Part shown: piece after piece, positions 34,207 to 46,339 of the stretch
Layout: each line of letters begins with the position of its first letter
How positions within the stretch are numbered: position 1 is the stretch's first letter
Source: Platerodrilus igneus
Taxonomy: Eukaryota > Arthropoda > Insecta > Coleoptera > Lycidae
DNA length: 64,000 nucleotides
Assembly: GCA_036346225.1 (NCBI GenBank)
Contig: JARFIW010001365.1
Coordinates: 244,001 to 308,000 of the forward strand
Direction of reading: 5' to 3'
The notes under the pieces: model-generated
The model's database searches: none
What the model was told of the DNA's origin: nothing
Seen by the model: the letters and a program-made list of their open reading frames with translations, nothing else
Position numbers and translations under genes: made by a program

Positions 34207-35595
34207 CACACTCAAATATCAGCAGTATACAAAACACAGTTAAAATCATCTGAACACAAGTCAGGCAGGCATATATCAAAGCCAGTACTGTTATAATCAA
34301 ACCAATAATAATCAGAGTACATGCAGGTTTAATGGTCACAAACGCGCTGCACTATCTATTGGTATAATAATGATTAATCAATAATCGCTCGGAAAAAGAT
34401 TTACATTAATTCTTTACGGTAATTGCAATAAGAATCACAAAAAGTTATTCACATAATGTCCTGAAGGGATCACGGATTAACTAAATTCCAGTTAATAACG
34501 TACTTTCAAGATTGCCGAGGACAACCCATCATAAAGCAATAACTAAAAATACACAGTTAATGTAGAACGTAGTTACATGTTCTGCCTAATGTATGCTAGC
34601 TGATTTAGCTTTAAATGATATAAAATAAATATACATCTGATCGCTAGCTATTATCATACAACCTGTTTAGAGCAAATCTGCCATGCGAGCCTTACCCAGG
34701 GATGTCCAGATAAACCAAACAGCATTCACCGCAAACAGCAGGTACTTAATCTTGAATTAATGGGTTTATAAAACTTGCATACTACATAAAACGGCAACTA
34801 GGTTTTCGCTGGAAGCTAGAACTCTTGAATTAGCGTTGCATATTATTTCATAGACTGTTGATTAAAACTTCCAAAAACCTAATCATGAGTGCAGATCACA
34901 AGGGAAAATACCAGAATGGTCAACACCATACAATGGAACAATACGATACTAGCACCACGTCAAACACTCCTTAAAATAAAACTTGACCAGATCTACACAA
35001 CGACACATGCAAAACCGAAGAAAATGTGTGTCCGAGTTCTACATAAAATTCGTAACAATGACCAAAGATCCACTTCAAATTGGTGAAAACGCCGTAAATC
35101 CCCTGCAAGCGAAAACAATCTCTCCAACAGCGATAAACCAATTAGAGAGAACATTAAGAGCGCCAGGTGCTAGTTAAAATATGTTATTAGGAACGAGGCA
35201 ACAGCAAAATTACCAGCACGCCAAGAACCTTGCAGTTCTTCAAAAGGTCGTTCTAAAAGAGATCTCGGTTTTCACTTGCGCGTCTTATCAGACGCAAAGT
35301 AGATAGTCTTTCTATGTTAAACAAGAACTTTTCACATGAATACGGACTGGTACAGAAATGTAATTATTAAAACGTAATCATCCTATATCAGAAATCAAAA
35401 TCAATCAACACCATATTATAATGACAAGTGCGAATAAAACGAACCAGGAGATATAGAAAGGCGACCAGCTTCGAAAATTAAATCAAAATGATGTGAAAGG
35501 AGGCGAGAAGCACAGAGAATAATACCAAAATAGAAAAGTAAAGAGCGGGACGTTTTAATTGTAATGATCGGTCTTTTTCAAGACTAATTTAGTTA
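34207..35595. other. Intronic, nothing recognised
   Basis: No repeats shared with the rest of the window and no ORF I can assign. Short open frames near 34889-35177 have ordinary composition but no family resemblance. Confidence 0.35.
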
Positions 35596-35602
35596 CTTAC
35601 AA

Positions 35603-35785
35603 ATAATAATGCTGTGTATTATTGTCCTTGTTATCGAAATCCAACTCCTTATCAGAAATATTTTCCGAATCGCATTCTGATAGCTGTTCACTAGCATCCT
35701 CTTCGCCATCAACATCTACATTATCAATAGAAGTATTAGAGTCTACATCTTGGCTGTCAGTTTTTTCAAACTTAAAACCACTTTA
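35603..35785 (-). other. Acidic open stretch ending at a donor-like site
   Basis: On the minus strand an open frame gives a strongly acidic peptide (DVDSNTSIDNVDVDGEEDAS and later SECDSENISDKELDFDNKD) of about 60 residues that runs into a GTAAGT at about 35603. It could be a lost exon or the acidic N-terminus of a piggyBac-type transposase, which often begins like this. No further coding was found beside it. Confidence 0.3.
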
Positions 35786-36189
35786 TCAAAAGTTCTTCCG
35801 CACCTTTATCACCAATACGAACTGAACTTCTACCAGCTATGATCACTAAATAAACGAGCAACGCAACCAATGCGACTGAATACCCGGAAGCAGCAACACT
35901 CGTAGGGGAAGCACGAAGCTGGTTATGAAGTTACGCTGTGGAAAACAATGGCTATGCCGATATCTTATTTTACACTAGCGAAGAGTCGATGTTCTAAAAC
36001 GTAGGTGTAGATGCTGGGAGAGTTCTTTACTTTTTCTTTTTTTTTATAGAGGTAAAAGATTTTATATCTGCTGCGTGGGACTCTTCCCTGCCGAGGCAAG
36101 GACATACCCAATAAAAATCCACTTTGATATTGTCGGAGGCTTTTACGGCCGGAGTCATTATAAATATTTATGATTGCCATAAGACACCT

Positions 36190-36477
36190 TTTGGCTTAAA
36201 TGGGCTAGTGAGTCTGCTAGTTCAGAAGTAACTCTACATACTCTTTACAATTTAACTTGTCTACTTAATACTATTATTCCTATCTTTATTTTTTTTTCTT
36301 GTCCTAATGAAGCCCCTTACAAAAGTGAGCGAAACATCGACCTTACTTTATAAAATATCTCGGTCCCAACCTGGAACCATGAAATACTTATATTCCACTT
36401 TGGTGTCGGATTCCAGATCCCTTGTCAAAGACTTTATAGGGATCCCGTGACTAGCATACCTGGACTAGGTCCTTCAC
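36190..36477. other. Possible repeat remnant
   Basis: Contains AGTGAGCGAAACATCGACCT and a TATAAAATAT...CGGTC...AACCTGGAA phrase that I associate with an insect interspersed repeat, but there is no second copy in this window to prove it. Confidence 0.3.
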
Positions 36478-36640
36478 CTTATATGTGGTTTTCCAATGCT
36501 CCACCCGAAGGTACTACATTGGCCAGGAAGCGAGATTTTTTTTACCTGAAAAATTTGGAATTTTGCCGAACCCTTAGCTGTTTCAAGGTAGGAATCTTTA
36601 ACGTGCGTTGTCCTTGCGAATTGGAAAAACATGAGGTTAT
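36478..36640 (-). mobile_element. tRNA-derived SINE (copy 3, truncated)
   Basis: The reverse complement of the SINE body: TTTTCCAATGCTCCACCCGA at about 36488, then CATTGGCCAGGAAGC and CTTTAACGTGCG. The head is missing. It abuts the 3' end of the Jockey LINE, so one may have landed in or beside the other. Confidence 0.8.
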
Positions 36641-36669
36641 GCGCAGTTTATTCCTTTCGGACATCTGAT

Positions 36670-38890
36670 GGAATCGCAGCAAAAATCATTGCCGGAGCAT
36701 CAACCGTGGTTGTCTATATCGTTGCCATAGTACATCTTCATAGGCTCCCAGGGCTCGTATGAACTGGTTTTCGTGATCTTCTAGAGATCCGTAAAACCTT
36801 ACTGCGATCGATCGGAGCCATTTCTTAATGGTTTGCAGGTATGCCTCTCTGTAAAGCTGAGCTCCGAAGACTGTCCTTGTTCTAGATCACTTGAAGCTTA
36901 CGCATATGCGTTTCCGCTGCGTTGCCCCACACCACTGATGCGTATGCAAACGTCAGTCTGGTTATTGCCTTGTACAGCCTAAGCTTGTTTGAAGTGTTTA
37001 GCCTACTTCGGCTATTGGGTATAGCAGAGCCATAACTCCCTTGGTCTTGTTTGCCACATAATAGATTAGAACTTTCCAAGTGAGCTTCGAATCATAGATC
37101 ACCCCTAGAAACTTGACGTCTGAACGCCAAGGTATCGGTTCGTCAAATGCTCTGACGTCGTCTCCAGGTCGATGACGTCGCTTAGAGAAGAAAACTGCCA
37201 CGCTCTTTTCTGGATTGACCTCGACTTGCCGGAGTCTTAGCCACGCGTCGAGAGCGTCCATCGCCGCTTGCAGTCTCTGCATGATCAGGTGCGGAGCACG
37301 GGACCTGGTTAAAATGGCTGTGTCGTCGACGTATAGTGTCTACAGTTTTCGGTAGGACGCTCACGAAGATGCCGAAGGGTGCCGGCGACAAGAGAGAGCC
37401 TTGGAAAACCCCAGTCCTAATTCGACCGCACTCCGTCCAGGCTGATGCAAAACCATCTATCGTGAAGATAAAATTGCGTGAGTTGGACGAGAGCGCGTGG
37501 CAACTCCCTCTCCAGCATCTTGTAGAGTAGGCCATTATGCCAAACCTTGTCCAAAGCTTTAGACACGCCCAGGAACACCGCGCCTGTTGACTGTCGCCAG
37601 TTGAAGCCTTTTGCGATGTGCTCCACCATTCGCAGTATCTGGTGAACGGTGGAATGCCCTTTACGGAATCAAAACTGCTCGTCGTGGATCACGTGGTGTT
37701 CCTGCATCTCTGCCTGGAGTCTCCTTAGAAAAACGGATTCCGCTATCTTCCCAATTACCGAGAGCAAGTTAATTGGCCGGTAGTTCTGTGGGAATGTCAC
37801 AGATTTGCCTGCTTTCCGCAGCACTATGACGTCCGCCGTCTTCCACGTGGATGGGAAGTCGCGGAGTCTCAACATGGCATTGATTATTCCGGTTAACACC
37901 CGAAGGGCGTTTTCCGGCAGCGTTTTCAGAGTCCGGTTGGAGATTCCGTCCGATCCAGGAGCCTTTCTGAACCTTAAGGTCGTAATAAGGTCCTTAACTT
38001 CTTCAATTGTGGTGCGGTCAATTTCCTGAAGGTTGTCGTTCTTTACCCTCCGTCGGATGTCGCGGTGAACCTGTTTGATGTGCCGAAGATCTGCGTGGGC
38101 ATAGTTCGTCTCGAACTGACACTCTATGTCCTCTGTGAAGACTTGTGCCTTTTTAGAGGCTGAATAGGTTAAGCTTGTTTTGCCATGGATAGGAAGCATT
38201 TGAGACGTCTTATTCCGCAGTACTTTCGACATCCTCTACAGAGAGTTGTCTTCGGCTCGCAGGTCCTTCAGTCTGGCATTCCCAGGTCTCGTTTCGGTGC
38301 CGCCGAATCGCTAATCGTATTTCAGTGACCAATCGATTATACTGAAATCGTTCCGCAGAATCCCAGGTTGTTTGCCACTGACGCCTAACACGGTTCTTCT
38401 CCTAGATAAGATCACGGATGTGTAAAGGGAGAATGTCTCTCTTATCCGCTACCGGTCTCATGGAAATGGCTCTACTGACCGAGGTCTGTATGCATTCCAC
38501 GACGTGGTCAACTTGCGCCTCTAGCGCGCCAGTCGTCGGGATATCGTTAGACATCCCTTCGACCGACATTGCTAGACGGGCGGCAACGCCGGCCACGAAA
38601 CCCAAAAGGTTTCGATGGTGGCCGGGGTTCGCTCCCCTCCGAGATTGAATAGCACTGGGTTTCGTCAGAAATGAGGTCGCTAACGGCCCAGGTCCCCGTA
38701 TTTAACGTCACATGGTGGAGCATCGAGACGTCTAGTACATCTGGCCTGCCTCTATTGCCGCACTGAGCGGGTTCTGCCAGTTCTAAGACCTCGACATCAC
38801 GTCCGTCAGCAAACTGTCGGAGTATGCATCCATTGCGATTTGCTACCCGACTGTTCCAAGACGTATGTTTGGAGTTAAGGACCCCTGCTA
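36670..38890 (-). mobile_element. Jockey-type LINE, 5' truncated and degenerate
   Basis: On the minus strand: the end of an endonuclease domain (about 38890-38640: KHTSWNSRVANRNG, GRPDVLDVS), a linker, then a Jockey-clade reverse transcriptase and a C-terminal tail with AYASVVWGNAAETHMRKLQ. The 5' end is missing, as usual for LINE insertions. The stretch is visibly GC-richer than its surroundings, which suggests a later arrival or a different source composition. Confidence 0.88.
36882..38605 (-). pseudogene. Jockey reverse transcriptase
   Basis: In order: ITTLRFRKAPGSDGISNRTL and FPQNYRPINLLSVIGKIAES (38232-37669), HHVIHDEQF, the region around STGAVFLGVSKALDKVWHNG (37629-37417, where active members have LDVxKAFD), TGVFQGSLLSPAPFGIFVS (37535-37182) and VEVNPEKSVAVFFSKRR with DVKFLGVIYDSKLTWK (37282-36998). 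The YADD box region near 37320 is broken (VDTIRRRHSHF in the wrong frame). Several frame changes link the pieces. This is clearly the mobile-element jockey polymerase family. Confidence 0.9.
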
Positions 38891-40080
38891 AGAGTTCCTT
38901 AGTAAACCTGTTCTATAGTTATTTGCAACTCAAAAACAAATCAATTAGCATATCACTGTAACTAAAATCTTGATATTATAAACATTGTAGCCGTCATAGT
39001 CGAATTACATGTAGCACTTTGATTGTCCAAAATAGGTTCTTTATTTATGCATACATTGCAGTTACGTTTACAATAAGCAAATTAAAATATAATTCACTAC
39101 TTCGAAACACGTATAGAGCGACCACAAAACGTTAGTAATATTTTTATATTAATTTACTGTGTTTAGTAATAGGGGTCAGCAGTGATCCCAGCGCAATTTC
39201 ATGTAACGTTTTTAATTAGTTCACAAACCTTAGGCGATATAAAAACTATTTGTTACCAAAATATATAGATTGATGCGCTGTGTAAAGTCAATTCTTTTTA
39301 AATTGTAGAATAAGTGGTGTCTGTATGTTTTTATTGACCAACGGCATTTTAAAACAGTTAATCAAATAAAATACACTAACCTGTAATGGTTGTCATTTGC
39401 GCTGGTATGAAAAATGTAATGGACTGTAATCTGCGTCTGCCTGACCGCCGTAAACTGCATAAACGAAAGTTTACTATTCTTGAGGCGTTTTCACTAATGC
39501 AAAACTCATGGTCAAAGCACACCGAACTGAGTCTTACGGTCACTCCCGTTGCCAAGTTAATAATGTTCTGTCTAATGCGCGTCGTGAACTGTGTACACGA
39601 ACACAAAAAGGCACTCACGCGCACTCCTTCCAATATACAAAGTTGTATGTATATGTTATAGAATAGGCGATAACAGAAAATAAACTTTGATAATGTAAAT
39701 ATCAAACCAGAATAATATAAAGTGATCGTATGTCACCAAAAATGCTATAAAATGCATAACAGGTCGTATTAAAGATATACGACCTTAAATGAGATATGGG
39801 GTCTATACTGATCTCGTAGTATTATAAGGGTTAACTTATTTTCGTTTATATCTAAAAGTATGGCGTAGTGTAACAAATTTCTTCATCGTTTTGTAGTACG
39901 TTTTGCTTAGAATGTATCGTATAAAATAAATCTAAGTGTAGTTATTATTTAGTAAAACAACGTTATCCTGTCTACGATTTAAATACAGTTTTAAGTTACT
40001 TAACCCTCTTATACCTTAAAATAATAAAATATTAGCTTTGAGACAAAGAACTTACCATACATACTTATAGTGTATTATAA
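38891..40080. other. Intronic, nothing recognised
   Basis: AT-rich sequence from the truncated Jockey 5' end to the exon 3 acceptor. Two overlapping short ORFs near 39386-39700 on opposite strands have no resemblance I know. Confidence 0.4.
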
Positions 40081-40086
40081 TTTCAG

Positions 40087-40178
40087 GTTTCACTGCGTGT
40101 TGCCAATGCACATATATGTGGTGCTTCTGTTTTGTCCAAATACCATGTATTAACAGCAGCCCACTGTGTTGTACGACA
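40087..40178 (+). CDS. Trypsin-like serine protease, exon 3 (catalytic His)
   Basis: Acceptor TTTCAG, then VSLRVANAHICGASVLSKYH followed by VLTAAHCVVR, then donor GTAAGT in phase 2. TAAHC holds the catalytic histidine; the Cys in HICGAS and the one after His form the conserved disulphide. It joins in frame to exon 2 (LPYV). The Asp- and Ser-bearing exons should follow on the same strand, but I found neither an N-D-I-A-L-like nor a G-D-S-G-G-P-like segment before 64000, so the next intron is also long or the gene is incomplete. Confidence 0.88.
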
Positions 40179-40601
40179 GTAAGTATTAAAATCAATAAAC
40201 GACATTATAAATATTAAGTTAAAATTTTTTTATGTGGGTATGTTCTTCTATAGTTTATTACCAGTTTTCAGATTCGGAATCCTTGACCAAAAAGTATATT
40301 ACAGTAATTTAATGACGACTAGATGCACTTTATCCCACTACGGTACCCAAATTTCCAAAATAGCTATGATCTTATACAGGTACTTGTAAGGCCGTTTTTA
40401 ATTGAAAGATGTTGCTAATTTGCTTCAGCAAGTTTGGAATCTAAAGACATTTTAAATAGCTCGCCTAAAATTTACGTCTATTAAGCTGTCTGAGCCAAAT
40501 TATCCGAACACATCAAAATATATATAGGAATTATTTGCTAATTATTTGCTTTTTTGCCGATAAAACCAATTGTTTTACTATATCTGTAAAAAAGCTACAA
40601 G

Positions 40602-40881
40602 TGGCTAGATAGCTTAATATTAAGCTATCTAGCAAACTAAAAAAAATACCTACACAAAATAAAATAAAAAATTAACAATATGTAAATTATTTGCTATTTT
40701 ATTGCTACCATTTGCAAAAGAAAAAAAATCAAATTTTCAAATAATAAGATGAATATCAATATCTACAAGAGTAAAAGACTTTAAAGAAGTTAATTACAGG
40801 CATGACTAAAAGATACCTACGTTTTATGAATTATTTACTCTTAAAATATGCATCTCCCAAAATATCAGAACACATCAAAAC

Positions 40882-40927
<46 letters not shown>

Positions 40928-42830
40928 GGAATTATTTACTAATTATTTGCTTTTTTTGCTGATAAAACCAATTTTTTTACTATATCTGTAAAAAAGTTAC
41001 AAGTGGCTAGATAGCTTATTATTAAGCTATCTAGCCAACTAAAAAAAATACCTACACAAAATAAAATAAGAAAATTAACAATATATAAATTATTTGCTAT
41101 TTTTTTGCTACCATTAGCAAAAGAAAAAAATCAAATTTTTAAATAATAAGATAAATATCAATATCTACAAGAGTAAAGTACATTAGAGAAATTAATTGCT
41201 AAGGTGACTAAAAAATACCTACGTTTAATGAATTATTTACTCTTAAAATATGCAACTCCCAAATTTTCAGAACATATCAAAAAATATATAGGAATTTTTT
41301 GCTAATTATTTGCTTTTTTTGCTGATAAAACCAATTGTTTTGCTATATCTGTAAAAAAGTTACAAGTGGCTAGATAGCTTATTATTAAGCTATCTAGCCA
41401 ACTAAAAAAAATACCTACACAAAATAAAATAAAAAATTAACAATATGTAAATTATTTGCTATTTTTTGCTACCATTTGTAAAAGAAAAAAATCAAATTTT
41501 CAAATAATAAAATAAATATCAATATCTACAAGAGTCAAGTACATTAAAGAAATTAATTGCTGGCATGACTAAAAAATACCTATGTTTAATGAATTATTTA
41601 CTCTTAAAGTATGCAACTCCCAAATTATCAGAACACATCAAAATATATATAGGAATTATTTGCTAATTATTTTCTTATTTTTGCTGATAAAACCAATTTT
41701 TTGGTATATTTGTAAAAAGTTACAAGTGGTTAAATAGCTTAATATTAAGCTATCTAGCCAACTGAAAAAAATACCTACACAAAATAAAATAAAGAAATTA
41801 ACAATATATAAATTATTTGCTATCAAATTTTCAAATAATAAGATAAATATCAATATCTACAGGAGTAAAGTACATTAAAGAAATTAATTACAGGCATGAC
41901 TAAAAGATACCTACGTTTTATAAATTATTTACTCTTAAACATGCAACTCCCAAATTATCAAAACACATCAAAATACATATAGGAATTATTTGCTAATTAT
42001 TTTCTTTTTTTTTGCTGATAAAACCAATTTTTTTGCTATATCTGTAAAAAAGTTACAAGTGGCTAGATCGCTTAATATTAAGCTATCTAGCCAACTAAAA
42101 AAAATACCTACACAAAATAAAATAAAAAAATTAACAATATATAAATTATTTGCTATTTTTTTGCTACCATTTGCAAAAGAATAAATCAGATTTTCAAACA
42201 ATAAAATAAATATCGACATCTACAAGAGTAAAGTACATTAAAGTAATTAATTGCTGACACAACTAAAGCATTTACAATGTTTATGAATTATTTGCTCTTT
42301 AGATATGCAACTCCCGAACTTTTTGCTCGCCAAATTAGATGTTCAAACGATAATAATAATATAAGTTGGCCTGAGACTACAAGAGTAAAGTGCCTTTAAA
42401 AAATTAATTGCTTCTATCATGATTTCATAATCATGTAGCTAAATTTATTTGCTCTTAAATTATATATATCCTGAATTTTTTGCTCACGAAATTAATATAA
42501 AAAACGACAAAAGGCCATTATTGTCGTTTGAACATTTAATTTCGCGAGCAAAAAATTTGGTGTTGCATATTTTAAGAGTAAATAATTCATAAAACGTAGA
42601 TATCTTTTAGTCATGCCTGCAATTAATTTCTTTAATGTACTTTACTCTTGTAGATATTGATATTTATTTTATTATTTGAAAATTTGATTTTTTTTCTTTT
42701 GCAAATGGTAGCAACAAAATAGCAAATAATTTACATATTGTTAATTTTTTATTTTATTTTGTGTAGGTATTTTTTTTAGTTGGCTAGACAGCTTAATATT
42801 AAGCTATCTAGCCACTTGTAACTTTTTTAC
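40602..42830. repeat. Near-perfect 34-bp palindrome, once per subrepeat
   Basis: Each unit contains TGGCTAGATAGCTTAAT followed by its exact complement, near 40602, 41003, 41368, 41728, 42060 and 42780 (the last in the inverted unit). The palindrome is better kept than the sequence around it. Confidence 0.88.
40884..40922 (+). repeat. TA microsatellite inside a subrepeat
   Basis: A (TA)n run of about 38 bp that lengthens the second foldback subrepeat relative to the others. Confidence 0.95.
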
Positions 42831-42953
42831 AGATATAGCAAAACAATTAGTTTTATCAGCAAAAAAAAGCATATAATTAGCAAATAATTCCTATATATAT
42901 TTTGATGTGTTCTGATAATTTGGCTCAGACAGCTTAATAGACCTCTAAAATTT

Positions 42954-43940
42954 TGTGTTTACGAAATAAAACTTTACAGTACTAAAATTATGCAAGTAAT
43001 ATACAGGAAAATAATCTATGTTTGTGCTAGATTTCAATCTTCTATAGCATACTAATCAATAAACGAATATGTTACAAGATTTGTGAGCTTCTTAAACAGT
43101 GTTTTATTTAGTTTAAGTCAATTGATCCACCATGAAGAAGTATTGACCATTGTAAAAAAACTGGGGTCGAAACTTTTAAGGGATTGTAACGATTTAACAA
43201 GTCTGGAACAATAAAAATGAAGATTTTATGCCTATATGCGTGCGCACGTTCGTACACGTGTTAGAACGGCCATTGTTGTCTGCTCCAACTAAACGACGGC
43301 GAAAACAATTGTTATCTATTAATACAACTTCTACCAGTTAATACAATACCAAAAACCAAATCAGGGGTAGCATACATCTAAATAATTTCTTGCTCGTTAA
43401 TAACTAAACATTTTAGTAAACAGTCATCGCGTTCAACTGACTAATCACTTAAATATTGGAAATTAAATTGATTTAGTTAGGTCCACCCGACTGTCTGATT
43501 ACATATTACAGTGTCGGTCTCAGAAACCGTCCCATGTCCAGAGACGAACTAAAAGTTCACACACGTTTTCACTTAAAGTATCTATTTGTACTATAATTCT
43601 TAATAATACATAAAAGAATTGTACATTTTATTAAGATTTTGGCAAATTCAGTAAATATCCTGACGCGGAGAGGGAATTCATAATCCCGCAAATAATTAAA
43701 GCTAAACGTGGTTAACTTAATTCCAGAGGAATCAATTAATGAATACTACATATTAAAGATATCCAAAGACAAAACACAAAATCTGGTTCAAATGCACATT
43801 TTGACCTTAACCAGAACAGATAACGACGAAACCAAAAATACAATAATTTAAACAAAATACTTAACACTCCTAAATCCAGGCAAAGCAATGTATTTCACAT
43901 CAAGTCAAGCATTAATTACTGAATAAAAGTAATGCAGTAT
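42954..43940. other. Nothing recognised
   Basis: No coding, RNA or repeat signal I can support. Confidence 0.4.
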
Positions 43941-43944
43941 AATA

Positions 43945-44045
43945 TTGGTATGCTTAGATTTGCAGATGATATAGTGGTAATAGCATCTAGCAAGCAAGAG
44001 CTAGAAGTAGCTTTTAATGAAATGAAAAAGTTCTAACAGAGAGAT
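43945..44045 (+). pseudogene. RTE reverse transcriptase scrap
   Basis: Encodes MLRFADDIVVIASSKQELEV on the plus strand, the catalytic FADD box of an RTE RT, directly abutting the minus-strand tail of copy B. It is a small inverted scrap of the same family. Confidence 0.75.
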
Positions 44046-44603
44046 CATCATCATGATCATTGGGTCTTCAGTCCTGGAACTGGTTAGACGCATACCGTCA
44101 TTATTTCCTATTCTGAACTAGCCTACAGATTTTCCTGAAATTTGCACAGTCTGCATCTATCACTATCTGTTCTAGGTCTACATCTAACTGTTTTTTCCTA
44201 TCTCTGCTTGTAATATATCCCATACTAGGCCCCAAAAATGCCTTAAAACGTATTCTGCTCTTTTATTTCTTTTATTTTTTCCCCCAGATATCCTTGTTCC
44301 CCTAATATTTCTATAACTTATTTGTTATTAACTTTGTCTGTCCATCCTATTATCCTCATACATCTGAAGCGCAGCATTTCAAAAGGCTGCTACCGTTTTT
44401 CTGTCTGCTTTTCAGACTGTCCGTACTTCATATGCATACTGTGTTGTGCTCCACACATATGCTTTCAAAAATTTTCTTCTTGTTCTATGTTTGTTGTTTT
44501 TTATCATCGGCGTTGTTCATTCTTGTTAAATGCAGTTCGGTCCCCTTCTATTGTTTTACAATTATATACGCTATTTCTCCGACATTCAGCGGTTGTGAAG
44601 GGG

Positions 44604-44638
44604 TACCTTCGGGTGGAGCATTGGAAAATCACATGTAA
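44604..44638 (+). mobile_element. SINE fragment (35 bp) with 13-bp target duplication
   Basis: TACCTTCGGGTGGAGCATTG and the following AAAATCACAT are the last bases of the SINE. They are flanked by GGTTGTGAAGGGG at 44591-44603 and 44639-44651. It is an extreme 5' truncation that still shows a proper target duplication. Confidence 0.9.
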
Positions 44639-44885
44639 GGTTGTGAAGGGGGGAAAACAGCCTATGGCTGCCAAGTTCCCTCAGCACTTACCGATTTAAT
44701 ATTTTTTCTAATATATCTTTTCGCAGTCAACATTAGTTGCAGATATTTCACAACCAACACCTGTAGTTGTTTATAATAATCATCAGATTTATCTGCGCCT
44801 ATTTTTTCGCCATTAGGTTTTCCATCTCAAAACTGGTTGGATACGTACCTGCACTTATTTATATTCTGAGCTAGCCTACACAGTT

Positions 44886-45662
44886 TGTTACGTGCCAAAT
44901 TAGCACTAAACATTGTTTTAGTTTAATTTGACGTGCGGAAGTTTCGCGCCACAAATTCTAAAGACTTGGCGTATATTTTCGTCACGCCAGAGGGCGTTTG
45001 TGCGAGATCGCGCGGGAACTTCGCGCCGACGCGGAAAGAACAAAAAGTGGGAGAACTGTTTCCGTGAGACGCTGTAACGTTACTTTTTTGCCTGAACCTT
45101 CGAGTACAGTGGACGTTTTCGGTAACGTATCGTTATCTTTATCTATGTAGATCCTTGCCTTGCTTATCTGTTTATCGCCCTTATACCATGTTTCCTTATC
45201 CGTTCCCTGCATAGGTAGGTGATAAATCTGTAGCAGCCTAGGGAGAACCGGAGTAATCCACGACCCTAGAACGAGCCGGATGTCCATGCTCCGCTAACAG
45301 CTAACCGGAGCCGTCACCATCTTTAACTATCTTAAAGGGGGCTCTAGCCGTTTGGTAGGCGTACCCTTCGTTAATTGCCTTAAAAGGGGCCATCAGTAGC
45401 CTGATGGACTTCAACAGAAGCCAACTTTAACTCAACCCCGCAGGACGTCGGATTTCTTATGTAAGTAAACTATTGTCTTAAATTTATATTTTCCGATAAT
45501 TGCGTATTAAATTTGTGCATTGGTGACGTCATTGACAGATGGGCGCGCCAAAATCTGTACAAAGGTTAGCGTTACCACCCGCACGTGGCGTCGCTTATTC
45601 CGCGCTTGCGCGATGTATTTACGACTTTAAAATGTAAGAATTTAAACTTTTAAACTGTAAGA
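44886..45662 (+). repeat. Solo LTR, family X (copy 2)
   Basis: 777 bp starting TGTTACGTGCCAA and ending GTAAGA, flanked by AGTT (44882-44885 and 45663-45666). The uninterrupted target is visible at 13640 in copy C. It contains GC-rich patches (CGCGCCGACGCGG, TGGGCGCGCC) in an AT-rich setting. Family match: 25820-26551 reversed. Confidence 0.88.
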
Positions 45663-46339
45663 AGTTCCCTGAAATTCCCACACAGCCTGTGTACATCTCA
45701 ATTCCCCTTTCTTTGTTTTCTAATTTTGTGCCTTATTTCACCGAGATTCAGTGAAGGGGGTTAAGCAGCCTGTGGCGGCCAAGATCCTCCAACAATAGAC
45801 ATTTGCAGAAATAATGGTTTTTCCAGTAAATCCTTTCACACAATTACCATTATTCGAGAATATTGCCCAACCAATTCTTGTAGTTGCTTATAATAATCAT
45901 CATGCTTAAGTACGGTTACTTTCTTCTTTATTAATTTATCCATCTTGGGACTGGTTGTATGCGTACCTCCTTTGATTTCTATTCTGAGCTAGCTTACACA
46001 CCGCCCTGAAACTCCTGCAGCCTGCATCTTTCACTATCTGTGTGCATTAGTCTAACCTAGGTGTACCTATTCTTCTCTTTTTTCCTATCTCTGCTTCTAA
46101 TATATTCCGCACTATTCCCTCATGCCAAAGTATGTGGCCTATTATCCTATCTCTCCTATTTTTTACCGTTTTCCACATATTTCTTTCTTTCCCTACCATT
46201 TTAGTACCTCTTCGTTCTTAACTTTGTCTGTCCATGATATCTTCATCATACGTCTGTAGCACCACATTTCAAAAGATTCTATCTTTTTCTTGTCCACTTC
46301 TCCTACTGACCAGGCTTCACAGCCGTACAGCGCTGTGCT

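Larger units (their letters stand above)
12188..40086 (+). other. Giant intron 2 of the trypsin gene, packed with transposons
   Basis: Donor GTAAGT at 12188 and acceptor TTTCAG ending at 40086 flank exons whose phases match (0/0) and whose proteins join as the usual trypsin sequence (LPYV then VSLRVANAHICGAS). The 27,899 bp between them hold RTE, mariner, solo LTR, piggyBac, hAT, SINE, Polinton-like foldback and Jockey sequences on both strands. No other host exon was seen inside. The alternative is that exons 1-2 and exon 3 belong to neighbouring duplicated protease genes; the matching phase favours a single gene. Confidence 0.7.
40474..42944. mobile_element. FB-like foldback element of satellite subrepeats, 9-bp duplication
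   Basis: 2471 bp. The outer ends match as inverted repeats (ACGTCTATTAAGCTGTCTGA at 40474; the right end, reversed, differs at one base in the first 20) and are flanked by a perfect 9-bp duplication CTAAAATTT (40465-40473 and 42945-42953). The left part holds five direct subrepeats (starting about 40497, 40858, 41259, 41620 and 41951) and the right part one inverted subrepeat (42480-42944). There are no genes. Tandem-subrepeat arms and 9-bp duplications are those of the Drosophila Foldback type; MULEs also make 9-bp duplications. Confidence 0.85.

Noticed and set aside
37805..38029. Plus-strand ORFs in the Jockey region (also 37336-37530 and 38418-38648)
   Set aside because: They are shadows of the minus-strand reverse transcriptase in GC-rich sequence.
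40474..42944. CRISPR-like or regulatory direct repeats
   Set aside because: Units are about 360 bp and AT-rich, with inverted ends and a 9-bp duplication: a foldback transposon in a eukaryote.
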